Shown here piece after piece: positions 1 to 12,447 of a stretch of DNA of 64,000 nt. The translations under genes and the position numbers were made by a program. Positions within the stretch are counted from its first letter, which is position 1; the number at the start of each line of letters is the position of its first letter. The stretch is from Dermacentor variabilis (taxonomy: Eukaryota; Arthropoda; Arachnida; Ixodida; Ixodidae): the NCBI RefSeq assembly GCF_050947875.1, contig NC_134569.1:37370277-37434276 (forward strand). Reading direction: 5' to 3'. A model generated the notes under the pieces. That model made no database searches and was not told the origin of the DNA. It worked only from the letters and a program-made list of their open reading frames with translations.

Positions 1-3000
1 TGTCAGATTCTTTCTGACCTTTCGTTGACCTCAACAATCATGGTAAAACTCTGCATTGAAATAAAAAACGTATAATGTTAACGCTTAGTTCCTATCTTTC
101 TACTTGCGCTAAAAATATACTGTGCATCATATCAGACTTCTTCAGGCGCCAATTATTTCATACGTTGAAAACTTAATTTCACTACTATTTTTTATTCTTC
201 AGTATAATTAAACGCGTGCAGTACCAGAACGAATTCACAGTTTCGCATTCTGAGGTGTTTTGTGAAGCTTACCAAATATGGACTCCGTGCGTGAACTCCC
301 TACAGGAGTGTCAGATATCGGAACGTCAACAATTCTATGTACAGATTACTTGGAAGGCACCCATCCAGCCATTTGAGAAATATTTCCTATAAACAACTTT
401 CTCAATGGAATCAAAAGAAATGAAGAAACTATCGTAGATCATTGTCAAACTAAGTGGATAGCTTTCTAAATTTGCTGACTTATCTGTGAAAGTCGTTGGC
501 GCAACGTTTCTTCTCATTCCTCGGCGGTGGTGGCGGCCTTTCGTTGGCGCGGAGTCTCGCGTCGCTTTTCTAACTTCTTTGCCTTTGCTGCCACAGTCAT
601 CGTAGCAAAACAGTTGGCCGCCTCCCTTCTCCGACCCACAAGGCTCACCGATTTCTGGCGTGACGTCAGCACCACTCTGCCCAACCAGCAAGATCCGAAG
701 ACACAGCCATTGTTTCCCCTCCCCCTCTGTCCAAGTTTTTGTTCGCTGGCTCCGCATCTGCGGCAGTCCTGTCCTCATTCTCACAACGGGAAAAACCCCT
801 ACAAACCCGACTACAAAAATGGGGCAAAGAGTCAAAGAAAGCTGTTCGCTTGAAAAGAAATGAACTCGCCACATGACGACGTACTCCCAGCGAAAGCAAA
901 AATCCACCCGTATATTTTTAATCTAGTTTACCATAGGTGAGGCCGAAAATACGGAGGCATTGACGTGCTTCCGTTTCGTGCAATTGCTTCCCGCACCCGC
1001 AGCAGCATGAGCATTGCCCTCGAGATTGGCGTCCATTACTGGTAGTAAGTTGTCGCAAGTATGTTGGTTTGGACGCTACTTGTTAATCAAACTTCCAAGA
1101 AAGCTTTATTCCGAAGTATGTGGGAATTAGGAAACGCTTTAAATAGCATTATTTTTATGAGTGATTTTGCTTTTGCTGCACCATCTTGACGAACACAATC
1201 GTGCACGCAGCCCCTGAAGAGGATAACGTTGCTGGCATTGATCAATACCGCATTGGCACCAGCAGTGAACACTGAACTTTCCCGCGAACTTCCCCTACGA
1301 GAAAAAGAAGACTTACTCAATGATTTTAACACGCAAGTGACGTTCACTTATATCTATCGCATCTCCCCTCACCTAAAGAATTATTTTTCTTTCGTTGCCT
1401 TTCAATAGTCATAGTCTGTATATTTATTTCGTCAATAATATACAGACAAACCTAATGAAATTTCCAACTCATTAGCTTCGTATGACAAAGTGAAACACGT
1501 AAACAGACGACACGACATCTATACCTTATGGTATAGATTTCTTGAAGCTTGCCACGTGATAACTTAGTGCAACATTGCCCTTACGCGAGCTACAATTTCT
1601 TAAATTGCGCGAGAAAAACAAAAATGACGCCTATACGGCGCTGCGATGAGGTGTCATGTATAAGATCGTATGCCTGCTGCATACAGGCGCCATCTCGTCA
1701 TTTTTCCTCCGCTACTGTGGTCGAATTTACCTCTGAGAGTCTCTTTCGAGTGCTGACGCCTGATAAGCTCTAAAGCCGCATAGTGCGTGCTCTTTAAAGC
1801 CTCTGTTTCTTTTCCACTTCTTTTGATCCTCTTTCTCAGTGACCTTCACAGGCATATTTTGGCTTGTGCGGATTAAGTCTGACGGCGACAGTACATGTAA
1901 GTAGCCCGAAATTATTTTTATTACGTCGTCAGCGAACACATTTTCTTTAGTGTTTTCTTCTCCGCCCTCTCTGCCAGTACGCTACAGGATGCAGACATTC
2001 AAATGTGATTTTAAAGCGGCAGCCACATGACACGCGTTTCCGACATATTTAATCTGGCTTGGCATCACACGGCGATGGCGCGCCAATATTAAATAGCGCG
2101 ACTATCGCGTTATACCAGCCGCCGGAAGTCTGTGCTACGTTATTACCGACTAATTCAGAAATCATAAGGTTCGTGTTTAGGCCGCAATAACAGCGCGGTT
2201 ATTGTGCAGCACGAGATGGAAGCGCTAAAGCCGAACGACGCCTGACTGAAAACACGTCGGAAATGCATTCCACATTAAAACAGTCGTCGCCGCACTAGCG
2301 CACAATTCACGGCCTCTAGCTGCGACGCGGGCAGCGACTATGGCAGCTGTCTCGAGCTGCCCCGATAAAGGCTCTCTGACGCTCCCAACTATATAAGCTC
2401 GCATTTCTTCCGGTTTCAGTGTCACATATCGTCCTCGGTATCAAACTGCTTCTTTCGCCTTGGGACGTGTTACGCGGCTACGTCCCTCGGAATCTTCTTT
2501 TGTCACTATGACGGAGTATTTAACGGGCCTTCCGGCCTTTTATTTCCGAATTATTGGAGGCACAATTCGTTCCCCTTTGCCAATGGTAACCATTCCCTTT
2601 CTCAAGATGATGTATTATTAGGTGATACGTTAACAGTTGCTTCACGCATACTCCTTGTTATCAGGATATTTTTCGTTCTGCTACATGCACCTAATGTCTC
2701 ACAAGCGAGAGTATAGTCTCCCCTCAGTGGATGCTATTGCTGATAGGCTTATAGATTAGTCCGCAAGGTCCTGGTCTCGGAACAGAGACGCGTATTCTAA
2801 TCGCGGAGTGAATAGCACTTCGTCGTTTTAATTCAGCCGACAACTTTGATGCGATGCTTAGAATTCCTATAAAAAATCATTTTTAACTCGTAACGTCAAC
2901 CATAGATATTTCATACTCCCAACAGGCACAAGTGCTTCCTAGTTTAGCGTGTTCCTTATAATTTTCTTCATCATGTCGCGAGGTGATAAAGAACCGCTTT

Positions 3001-3050
3001 CATTAGGTGCTTCGCAACATTAACACATTAAACGCTTGAGTGAGTGCATG
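1..3050. other. No gene seen; AT-rich with short GC-richer patches
   Basis: Open frames here are short and overlap on both strands (335-907), without splice sites in a consistent frame. A short palindrome, ATCTATACC with its complement, lies at 1517-1539. Nothing else is supported. Confidence 0.5.
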
Positions 3051-3054
3051 TGGG

Positions 3055-4605
3055 CAATACGTTCAGAATACATAAGCTACGTCAACACAATTAAACATTT
3101 CTTGCGAAGAAAAAACACGCTTCACTTCCTGCTGTCAGCAGCACTGTTAGCTTGTTTGCAACACTATATATTATGCAACGGAGCACGCTTTACAAAAAAA
3201 AAAAGAAAGGAGTGACATGATTTTGCGCACGATCTGTCCTTCGACTATCCTTACCAAAGCTGCAATTAAATAAAGCACACGAACTTTAACCATGTATGAG
3301 CACATTAAGTTCACAAGACATCAGCGACGTCAACTCAAATAAGCGTTGCTTGCGAAGGACAAAAACCCTTCATTTCCTGCTGTCAGTAGCACTTACGGCT
3401 TTCCTGCAACACTACTGTCTATGCAACGGAGCACGCTTTACAAGCAAACGAAAGGGAGTTTGACGTACGATTTTGCTTACGATCCGTCGTTGGACTATCC
3501 TCACCAAAACTGCAATCAAACATAGTATACTAAATTTACTCATGTAGGAGGTCATTAAGTTCAGAAGGCAGCAGCAACGTCAGCACAAAAAAATAACCAT
3601 TCCGCTCTGTGAAGATGGAATGGCAGCGAAAGCTGACGACAGTCAAAGTTCTCAAACGAAAAGCAAAGTGTTTTCGCTACCATTCCAACTTCACAGAGTG
3701 GGATGGTTGTCATCTTTTGCGTTGCGAATCTGGCTTCGTTGCTCGTTCGGAGGTGCCCGGGCTCGCGATTGTCGTTTTCGTTCAGCATCGCGGGAACGTT
3801 CTTCCTCGGTGGTCGTTTCGCGCCGGCGCCGTTTACCTTCTCGTTGCTGTTCCCTCCGGCGCTCCTCGTACGCATGTCGCTCTTCGGACGTACGAACTAT
3901 AGGTATCCGCCCCATAGATAACGCAGCTGTTTTTAGCTCTGATACCTTTCCTGCTTATACAATGCGATAACCTTGACGTGATGCTATTGTTCACTGCGAG
4001 CGTTCTAATCTGTTCGTGCATTTTGACATCTGCGGCGCCGCACTGCACCCGTATGGTTTTGTTAGACGTCGCTAAGTCCGTTTCTGTTGCCGGACGCCGA
4101 AAAATTTATGGTAGGTTAGTCTTATACAGCTTTCGCTGTAGTATACGTTGCTTGCGAAGAACAAAAACCCTTCATTTCCTGCTGTCAGTAGCACTTACAG
4201 CTTTCTTGCAACATTACCTGTGCAAGGGAGCACGCTTTACAGGTAAACGAAAAGGTGTTTGACGTAGGATTTTGCGCAATATCCGTCGCTGGACTATTCT
4301 TACCAAAACTGCAATTAAATACAGAATACTAAATTTACCCGCGTAGCGGGGCATTAAGTTCAGAAGGCAGCAGGCACGTCAAGACAAATATACGTTGCTT
4401 GTGAAGGATGAAAACGCTTCATTTCCTGTCGACATCAGCACCATTGGCTTTCTTGCAACGTAATTTTCATGCAACGGAGCGTGCTTTCAAGGCAAAAAGA
4501 ACGTGGCACAATTTCGCGCGCGATCCATCGTTCTACTACCTTACCAAAACTGCAATCAAATATAGCGAACTAAATTTGCCCGCGTGAAATGGGCGTTACT
4601 CTACT
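3055..4605. repeat. Four-copy 248-bp satellite, interrupted by a MITE
   Basis: The marker GCAACGGAGCACGCTTTA recurs at about 3175, 3423, 4222 and 4471. Spacings are 248, 799 and 249 bases, so the unit is 248-249 bp and the middle gap holds an extra 551 bp. Shared blocks include CTTCATTTCCTGCTGTCAG and ACCAAAACTGCAAT. Copies differ by many substitutions, so the array is old. Confidence 0.8.
3588..4141. mobile_element. MITE-like insertion inside the 248-bp satellite
   Basis: The extra 551 bp between satellite copies 2 and 3 is bounded by TA on each side. It carries the inverted pair CAGCGAAAGCTG (3624-3635) and CAGCTTTCGCTG (4127-4138). An inner hairpin pairs 3605-3623 with 3682-3700. No transposase is present. 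Several overlapping open frames here are not convincing. Confidence 0.6.
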
Positions 4606-6630
4606 CAGCTGCTAAGTGCGAGCACAACTGAAGTTTCGATGTTCGGCCGATATTGAGATAGCGGAACAAAACCACTGATCCTCTTCCCACCTGGCCAAAC
4701 CACGGCCGGGCTAAAGCGCACTCATATTGTAGTCCAGTCGGGATCAACTGTATACTGGGACAACGTTCTTTGGCGTCCTTGTCGCTTCATCTGCAGTCTA
4801 ATGCACTATTTCCTTAATCAGTTTACCTTGCCCATTAAAGAAGAAAAGAAAAGAAAGAACTCACCGACGATTACGATACTCCTTAATGCGAAATTTGAGC
4901 GCAGCTGCATAGGGCCTTCATTTCGCGATATATTGGCTGGCACGGACAATCTATCTCGTGCGGCATGTTGCAAATGGAGCGAAGTGTAGCGCGAGTGCCT
5001 CGCTAATCAGGAGATTGCGAGAGACAGCGCGTGTGTGAGGCGGGGGCGCAATTCACAGCAGCCGCCGCAGACAGACCTCCGCTCATGCAGCGCTTTATTT
5101 CCATAAAGACGAAACGGGCTACTGTAAGCCATCTCGTAGCCATCGTTGCCGCAAAACCCGTCTTGCGCGGCACTTCGTTTTCCTTCGCACGCTTTCGCCA
5201 CACCTTCCTCGTCTTCTTCCCGCCTCACGGTTTTGCTGCACCCTCCTCCTACGCTGTCCTCCTCGCACTCTTTGCTATCGGCGTCTTTCATCTCCCTCTG
5301 CGCTCCACGTTCGCTTTCATCCTTCGCTGGGCTCGTTCGCTCGGTTACGAGGGACAACGCCAGCGCCGATGCTCGCAGCAGGAACGGGCACCTAAGAGCT
5401 GCGCTCTAAAAATTGTTTGATCCTTTTTTCCGAGGAATTGGTCACAACACGAAAGTGATAACACAGCGCTCGTCTCGTCTCGTTTTCGTCCCCGTGATGC
5501 TATTGCGCTGTTTACATTTAGTATGGATTGCCAACTAGCCCAGACAGCCATCTTACGAAAATGAAAGTTGTATTTTAAGAAGCAGTGGCAACTTTATTTC
5601 ACATTCACAAATGTAAGTCCATGAATCCGCACGGTCTTTATTCATTACAGTTTCGCTCGCAGGGCCAAACAATGCCAGTGATAGTAAGCACGCGATGAAG
5701 CATGTGAAGCAGGCAGCATCCTGGAGGCTACCAGGCATAAGATGTATATCCGACTCGACGGTGAGTGTGCATGTGGCAAAACTACGTCGTAAGAACTCCG
5801 GCGGCATTAAGGTCCCTGAATAAAACTAAAACGTAGCGACATACTTTTATCTTGCCACCGCCGCTGCTGCGAGGAGGCAGGAGAGGAGGTTTGCGTCTCC
5901 GAATTGGTTGAGCGCCGTCACGTGGTATTTCTCGCGCCCTTTTCTCTATTTTTCTTCCTTTCCGCGTCTCGGCGCATTCACCACCATGACAGTTGGCCAT
6001 CGAGTATCCGCCGCAGGCTTTCGCAAGGGATTTCGGATGTTTTGGCTAAGCTTCGTGGCTAACCGCGTCGTTAAAGAAATCAGTTTTTGTTTTGTTTTAT
6101 GTTAGGATCGATTTTAAGAGTATTGGAGGGGGAAACGTCTGTGAACATAATTTTTTTCTATGTTGACAGGGTACGGAGCTCAGGCATGGGTAAGCTTATG
6201 CACGGGTGCTATTCTCAGTGCTCGTTCAGATTTGCTTTCCTGGGCTGGTCGCGCTGTCGTCAACAGGTGCATGAAGCTATGGAGTGCGTGTTCTGTCATA
6301 CATCGTGCAAGAAACGTAACACGTGTTATTGTTGTAGCACTGAGAGCTTTGTCAGTCCATGCACTTTTTTAGGTGCTGCCACCATATTTTGCGAGGACAA
6401 GCTGTTCACTACCAGTGCAAATTACTTTGCCCATTGTGAATGATACACAGCCTCAATCAGTCTGCAAATGACTTTGCAAACAAAATCCTGCATGAACCTG
6501 CGGCCTCATTGTATGCGCCATTCTCGTGAAATACACGCCCTACACAAGCCTTAAGGAGGGAACAATGGCTACCTAATGTTCAGAAGGGCGGCGAATTTTG
6601 TTAGTTGGTATGTCATGTTACTGTGAAAAA
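4606..6630. other. No gene seen; CpG-richer patches
   Basis: Blocks at about 5000-5500 and 5860-6010 are GC/CpG-rich. The second has ATTGG, CACGTG, a pyrimidine run (CCTTTTCTCTATTTTTCTTC) and an ATG in good context at 5985, so a plus-strand promoter and first exon is possible. No downstream exon could be linked. Confidence 0.35.
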
Positions 6631-6631
6631 C

Positions 6632-6776
6632 GGTAGCGCGAAGTAAAGAAACACCGGCCGACACCTTTGCTTGTTTTTGCTTTGTTACACAACTTATACT
6701 TGTGTTTTTCCACGATAAACCTCAGCTGGAAGTAGCGTATGTCTAATCTTCCTGTGTCCCTTCACTTCGCGCTACC
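6632..6776. mobile_element. Short foldback MITE
   Basis: GGTAGCGCGAAGT at 6632 is matched by its complement ACTTCGCGCTACC ending at 6776, with a partly paired extension (AAAGAAACAC / GTGTCCCTT). It is about 145 bp with no coding capacity. Confidence 0.6.
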
Positions 6777-7957
6777 ATTGTTCTAGTGTCCAGCAAATGT
6801 TCGTATTACTGAAAGTGTCCCACACCTCATCACGCACTCAGCGTCGCTGTTCGATTGCTTCAACACCTCCTCACAGGCCTGCGCATGCGCGTTCAAGGGA
6901 AGGGGAGCCACAGGGCTCAGGTGAAGACAAGTGTAATTTTCCACACTATTGTCATCTCACGTAGAATATTACGTCCTTACCATGCGATATCCTGGATATT
7001 GCTAGGATTAAAGTCATCATATATCGAAGTGTTGAGTCTGATGCGCTCCCTAAATCAGACTCGCGCACGCACTCGTTACTGCGCCGAGGGGAGAAACGCG
7101 ATCGCCAGTTAAGTTCGGTGAGAGCAGCAAGAAACGTAATTACAAGTTGACGACACAGGAGCTCTCAGTTATTTTTGCCCGTTCGTTTCTCTCCACAGAC
7201 GCACACCTCTGCGTGAAAGAAATGCGAAGCGTTTGCAATTTAGCATTCCACCGCACTTCAGGAAGTTCACTGCGCGCTCGAGCGCACAAGCGCGAGTCAT
7301 TTTTTGATGGAAGTGCAAATGCGCGCTGACGTCGCAAGAAAGAAACGGGTTTGTTTTGTTCGTCTTCGTGACGCCCCCATCAATCCCTCCCCTTTCTTTT
7401 TTTTTCCTCTTAACCATTCTACTTCAACGCCTCGTAGAGTGCAAGAATTCTCTGTTCATTTTTCATTTCATTTATTTGTTGTTTGAGACATACAGCTGTC
7501 TACAGACATACAGACATACAGGTTCCCTGTAAAGTTGGATTACGTAGTAAGAGTGCCCGCGACTCACAATATTGCTTTTCGTTAACTTACCATCCGCATT
7601 CAATCGATGGCTGGCGAAAGGCTCTGCCGGCGAACGCGGAATACGATATATAGGAGCACTTGAAGGTTAAATATGGCTGGTTAACCACGGCCGCGACTTG
7701 TGGTGCGTATGCATACGTAAAATATGCCTTGGGAAGGGGAGAAAGTGTATTTAAGCTAATTTTGTACTTAGTTAAAATTTTAACTACCAAATGTTGTTGT
7801 TGGCACCCAACCAGCGCGTGGTAGTCTAAGCAGTATAGCTAAGCTACTGTGACGTTGCGAGTTTTCTCACAGCAACAAGTGGCTCTGCGGGGTTTCCTGT
7901 AACGGTGGCATGTAGTACGAAATGGGTATTCGCTCTGCATTAAGATGATCCTTAGTT
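6777..7957. other. No gene seen
   Basis: Mixed-composition sequence with short overlapping frames only. A short run of ACATACAG repeats sits near 7488-7520. Confidence 0.4.
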
Positions 7958-8565
7958 CGCGAGCTATCTGAATACATGTAAATTGTGAAATCGTTTTCTT
8001 CGGCAACCATCGCACCAGTGCTGATGAGGTTTGTTGCATTTCAAACAAGCTGAAATCTAGTAACTGTAAAAATTAATTTTCAACTTATGTCATGAACTGC
8101 TTTAGAAACATTCTTGAAAATTGCAAAGCTTCACGAAATTGATGTATCAAGTTTGCAAACCTGTAAGTCGCCAATAAAAAAACAATAATACAATTATGTT
8201 AACTACTCCTAATAATACATATTATGCATTGCTATGAAATATGCTACTTTCTGAGTAAGACTTTGCAAAACCCTTGTAAACATCGTAACAATTGCGCGTA
8301 AGCTATGCACTTATATACCAAATTTGTCTGCTTGGAATACTCTAACAGATGCAGTGCACAAAATTACGATATCTGTCGTTGGTGCACAGTTACAGATTTG
8401 TAAATTTCGTTCTTTCTATAACTTGCTGATTTTGGGCAATTTCCGAAGAAAAATTTAAGATCCTAAATCAAATTCCTGCTTCCTATATAATCACTAGAAT
8501 TAACTTTCTCTCTCAAATGCAAAGAATTTCATTCAAGTTGGTCCAGCGGCTGTCTACTATAAGAG
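7958..8565 (-). mobile_element. Diverged copy of the 730-bp MITE family found at 29.8-32.0 kb
   Basis: Landmarks occur in the same order as in the middle copy at 30519-31246: GAATACATGTAAA, TTCGGCAACCAT, GATGAGGTTTGTTGCATTTC, the CAAGTTTGCAAACCTGTAA region, ATATCTGTCGTTGGTGCA and TTGGTCCAGCGGCTGTCT. The GGAAGCTTTAGCTC termini are lost. It is much more diverged than the three downstream copies. Confidence 0.7.
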
Positions 8566-9284
8566 CCCAATGTCAGTTTAATAAATTCAATAAATTGTAA
8601 ATGATTAAGTTTTCGCTATACTAACGTATGTCTACGTGCGTCATCCCCCTCCAAAGTCAGCTCACCGTGTAAAATGTTTCTGATGAGCTCGCACTTCCAT
8701 ATGTGCACATTTAAAGCTGAAATCCATAGTAAACCGACCTACTTGCACATAAGGGCAAACCATGTCTTTCTTGTGAACCCAGTGCTCAATTCAGTTCAAT
8801 TTTATTCCATTTTTCTTCAGATATACACAAAAAATGGAGGAGGCCCGAACAAAAAGTGAAACTCTGTTCACGTGACGGGGATTCGGGGCCCCTTTACAAG
8901 GCGTATAGCATGGCAGTTGATGTCGAACATCAAAGAAAGAAACACTCATTATGCGTAATTACGGTAAAGAAAAACTTAGTATGCATACACACAAAAGAAA
9001 AAACACGATAAACCAAATGTTCCATTTCTGAAAGCAAGAGAAATACATTAAATATTCTTTATTAGAATTTCATTTCACTAGTTTCATTACACTAGTACAC
9101 AGTGTAATGTGCTTCAGATGTGCGCTACTCAACGGATACAAGAAATTGTCTTAGTGTTTTCTTACTGGTAGATTCAATGAATATTTCATGTTCTATGAAG
9201 TAGTTTAAAGGTTATGGCAGTCTGTAACAAAGCATCTGTTCACTCATATTTAATCGAGTGTATGGAATAATCCAGTTTTCAGTA

Positions 9285-10590
9285 TTATGGAAAGAGTAAG
9301 GGTGAGTTTTTCTTCTTAAGTTCAGCTAATGTACGTAATATTCCATCAGAAAATTTAAGGCATTGTTTGTATCTGAGGGCTAAATTGTATGAGTAGAAGT
9401 TGTGAGCAGGAACTACGCAAAACCGTGTAAATAGCGGTCCTGTGTGTGCTCTGCAATGTTCTCCAGCTATATGATGGATAGCTTTCTTTTGCAGTACATG
9501 TAATCTATTTATGTTTGTTAGAAAAGAAAACAAGAAAAGAGTAGCTCATTTGAGAGGAAAATAATGGATGATACAGTTATAGTTATACACTACTCGGAAG
9601 AAAAAATTGTGATTTTTCGAAGACGCCTGCGGTTTCAGAAATGCGAGCAACGAGGTGGTTGGTATGTGTGTCCCACGACAAATTTTTATGAAAGTAAACT
9701 CCAGAAGTTTTGACAGCGTCAACAATCTCTATGGCGGAATTGTCCAGAACTAGGATGTCTGTTAGTGAGAAGTTTATTTGGGGTAGTGAAAATATAGCTT
9801 TTGCTTTGTTTACATTTATTTGTAATAAATTCAAACTGCACCACGTGCTAAGAATTTTAAGAACATCGTTTATATCACTAGCTGTGTAAATTCTGTGAAC
9901 GGAATAATAGTCTCGTATCTGCATATAAGACATATTTAGGGGTTTTATTAATATTTCTGATGTCATTTATATAGAGATTAAACAATAAGGGACGTAAAAT
10001 ACTCCCTTGTGGAACCCCTGTATTTACGGGTTTACATGAAGATGAGTAGCCATTGATTTCTACACGTTGCATGCGATTCCGGAGGTATGATGCTATGAGA
10101 ACTAATGGTAAACCGCGAACGTCATACAACTGTAATTTTATTAGTAGTGTTTGATGATTCAGTCGATCGAACGTCTTCTGTGGAACGGCCACTGCGAAAG
10201 CCAAACTGGGCGTCATTAAGTATATTGAATTTATCAGTGAACTTGGTTAATCTTGTCAAAATTATTTTTTCTAGGCCTTTAGAAAAAATGGGTAATATGG
10301 AAATTCGTCGGTAATTAGAAAAATTATTTTCGTCACCTCCTTTATATATCACAACCGCCTTTGATACCTGCATTTTCTTAAGGAAGACACCTGTACTGAG
10401 CGCTAAGTTATAAATATTGCGAAGATGTGGTAAAATAATGTCTATTATATATTTAACTGCATGGTCTTATCTGTATTCCATATAGGTCACAAGCTGCACT
10501 ATCTTTAAGGGAAATAAATATACCGAAGATTTCATTATCATCTGTAGGAATGATATATATACTGCTATCGTTGTTTATTTTGTTGGCTGC
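9285..10590 (-). pseudogene. Non-LTR retrotransposon reverse transcriptase remnant (CR1/L2/jockey-like)
   Basis: Minus-strand fragments in order show VVIYKGGDENNFSNYRRISI, then FGFRSGRSTE, LLIKLQLYDVRGLPLVLIAS, TGVPQGSILRPLLFNLYIND, the catalytic box as LYADTRLLF instead of YADDT, and a C-terminal part (HVLQKKAIHHIAGEHCRAHT). These are the ordered RT motifs of CR1/L2/jockey-type LINEs. The frame shifts at least twice and one catalytic Asp is lost, so it is dead. No 3' tail or target duplication was found. Confidence 0.85.
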
Positions 10591-10613
10591 CTCTGGCTAA
10601 TGCGTACTGACCA

Positions 10614-11020
10614 CTAAACTCGTAAAAAAATCATTAAATGGTTAAACGACTCCTTTACCCAATACCCTACACAACAGTACCGTCCACAGCAGACGCCCCT
10701 GACTTCGGGTGAGAGTAGCGTTTCGGGGGCGTGACAAAGTTTCTGTTTCATCAGTCGCCGTAAAGGCACGTCCACGCTAGCGGCCAAAACGCGCGCGACA
10801 CGCCGCACGCGGCAAGCGCCCACACGGCAGACGCGCGCGGAGGAGTCCACAGTCGCGTTTTGCGGCACGCGGCAACGGCGCGTAGAGTCCCGCGTTGTCT
10901 CGTTCCATTCGATACATCTCGTGACAACGCGCTCTCCGTCCTGCCGATTTCGTGTTCCATCCATGGCTATTTTGAGCCAGCGGTCGTGGAAGTCCTTCAA
11001 TTTCCCCGCTGCCTGCTCGC
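10614..11020 (-). pseudogene. MADF-domain protein, exon B and degenerate tail
   Basis: The acceptor CATACCATGCAG joins in phase 1 to exon A across a 77-bp intron and continues the domain (EQAAGKLKDFHDRWLKIA). Beyond that the frame runs through the GC-rich TIR and out of the element to a stop at 10614. The tail is therefore probably not original and the protein is truncated by an internal deletion. Confidence 0.5.
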
Positions 11021-11554
11021 CTGCATGGTATGTACAAACACAATGACATGCTCGCGCATCTTCCCGGAACATTCAGAAAATTTCACTAATTACTCACCTG
11101 TCATGCCAAACTGCTGTCCAATAATGTGCCAGCGGTTGGCGCGCAGCTCCTTGTCCTTGAAATCGACGTTCGGTTTGTCATAGGGGTACGCATATCCGCG
11201 AACGGTTTCCAAAAACGCCTCCATTGCGAGGCGACTTCTTCGTCGACGTCTCGGTGGCGTTGTGGGAAGTCTTAACAAAAACAGCCCCCTTGACTGGAAA
11301 TGGCCTCTGAGATTTTACGGCGTGCGTGTCACTGTTCAATCTCAGAGCCCATAGATTATGATTCTTTGCTTATGCGACAGGTGGCGGCACAACAGCGCGG
11401 CTCGCTTCTTATTGGTGCTCGTTTTGCGGCTGCCGCGAAAAAATGGGTCTCGCACCAATCCGCGCGTTTGCCGCGCGTTCCTGCCGCTTTTCGTGAATCT
11501 TGCCGCGCGCGGCGTGTCGCGCGCGTTTTTGTCGCTAGTGTGGACGTACTTTAA
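10761..11554. mobile_element. TIR element, PIF/Harbinger-like, carrying a MADF-domain gene
   Basis: Terminal inverted repeats of about 45 bp: 10762-10806 begins AAAGGCACGTCCACGCTAGC, and 11509-11553 is its near complement, ending GTGTGGACGTACTTT. The flanking bases are TA-rich (TAA/TTA), but the exact target duplication is unclear. The 794-bp interior holds a MADF/Myb-like exon pair. Harbinger elements typically encode such a DNA-binding partner beside the transposase, which is missing here. Confidence 0.6.
11098..11278 (-). CDS. MADF-domain protein, exon A
   Basis: From the ATG at 11278 (or 11224) it encodes MEAFLETVRGYAYPYDKPNV then DFKDKELRANRWHIIGQQFG, matching the MADF pattern: a first helix, a YDK-x-DFK stretch and a W-IG helix. 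The donor is ACAG|GTGAGT. MADF domains bind DNA and occur in host regulators and in PIF/Harbinger accessory proteins. The location inside TIRs favours the latter. Confidence 0.65.
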
Positions 11555-11649
11555 CAGAGTCAGATGGCGTTGCCTCGCCCGTTCAATTGAACGTTTACAA
11601 ACGTTTGATGCGCAAGCATCAAATTGGGCATTGAGCAATAAAGCCAGCG

Positions 11650-12120
11650 TCGGTAGCAGGGAAACAGCACCTAAATTTCCATTGGCTGCGACGTCACTTC
11701 ACGAGCGCGCCTCGACGGAGCAGAGCCGACGAAACGGAACGCCTGCTGCGGCGATAGCGCGCCAGGTGTTGCGTGGGAGGATGGCCGCGACGCCACGTCA
11801 CCAGTGAGCCTCGACAGAGCAGATAGGGCGACGCGACGCCGCGGGGAGAGGCGGGTTGCCATCGGCGAGACGGTCGCGCGACGCGCGCGCGCGGGTGCTG
11901 CCGTCTCGTTCTCGGAAGCCGGCGCGCGGTCCGTCTCTCTCTCTGTCTCTCTCTCTCTCTCACTCGCACTGGGCTTAGCTGCTGCGTGCAACATCCGGCC
12001 TTGGTGGCCGCTGCTGCTTCCTCGGTCTCTCGTCGCACAGGAACGTCGCTGGCATGCGGCGTCGTGGATTTCTCATAAATATCGCCCAAATGTTTGCGGT
12101 CTACACCCAACATGCTAACG
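11650..12120. promoter_or_regulatory. CpG-dense block with CT tract
   Basis: Very CpG-rich, with runs of GCGCGC and a (CT)n tract at 11933-11962. It could be a promoter of a gene on either strand. No exon could be linked to it, and the long Arg-rich frames on both strands are composition artefacts. Confidence 0.3.
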
Positions 12121-12447
12121 TAGAAACTGTACAAAAGAAATAACCCACTCCAATTTAATCACAAAACTTCATAACATACCCAGCGGCAAAACTTGAAAGC
12201 AATACACGCAGCGCAAAAGTAATACTCGCACCGTTCCGTTGGACATTAATGTTTTCGCATTCACAACTTATAAAGGTGTCCTCGGATTTTGAAGCGAAAA
12301 GCTTCACTACGCTACACTGTAAAAAAAATTTTCCTTACTTTACAGAAAATTTGCTGGTAATTTGTGACCGAACACTCTTCCGTAAATTAAGAACGGTCAT
12401 TTCCGTAGAACGGACAACTGTAAAAAAGAGACCGTAATACAAGATAC

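Noticed and set aside
335..907. 190-codon minus-strand frame
   Set aside because: No domain, overlapping frames on the other strand, and composition of a GC-rich patch; splice context absent.
3561..4262. Overlapping Arg/Ser-rich frames on both strands
   Set aside because: They fall in the MITE insertion and satellite units and have no homology I recognise.
11671..12134. Arg-rich frames of 104-146 codons on both strands
   Set aside because: CpG-dense and CT-tract composition gives stop-poor frames on both strands at once.
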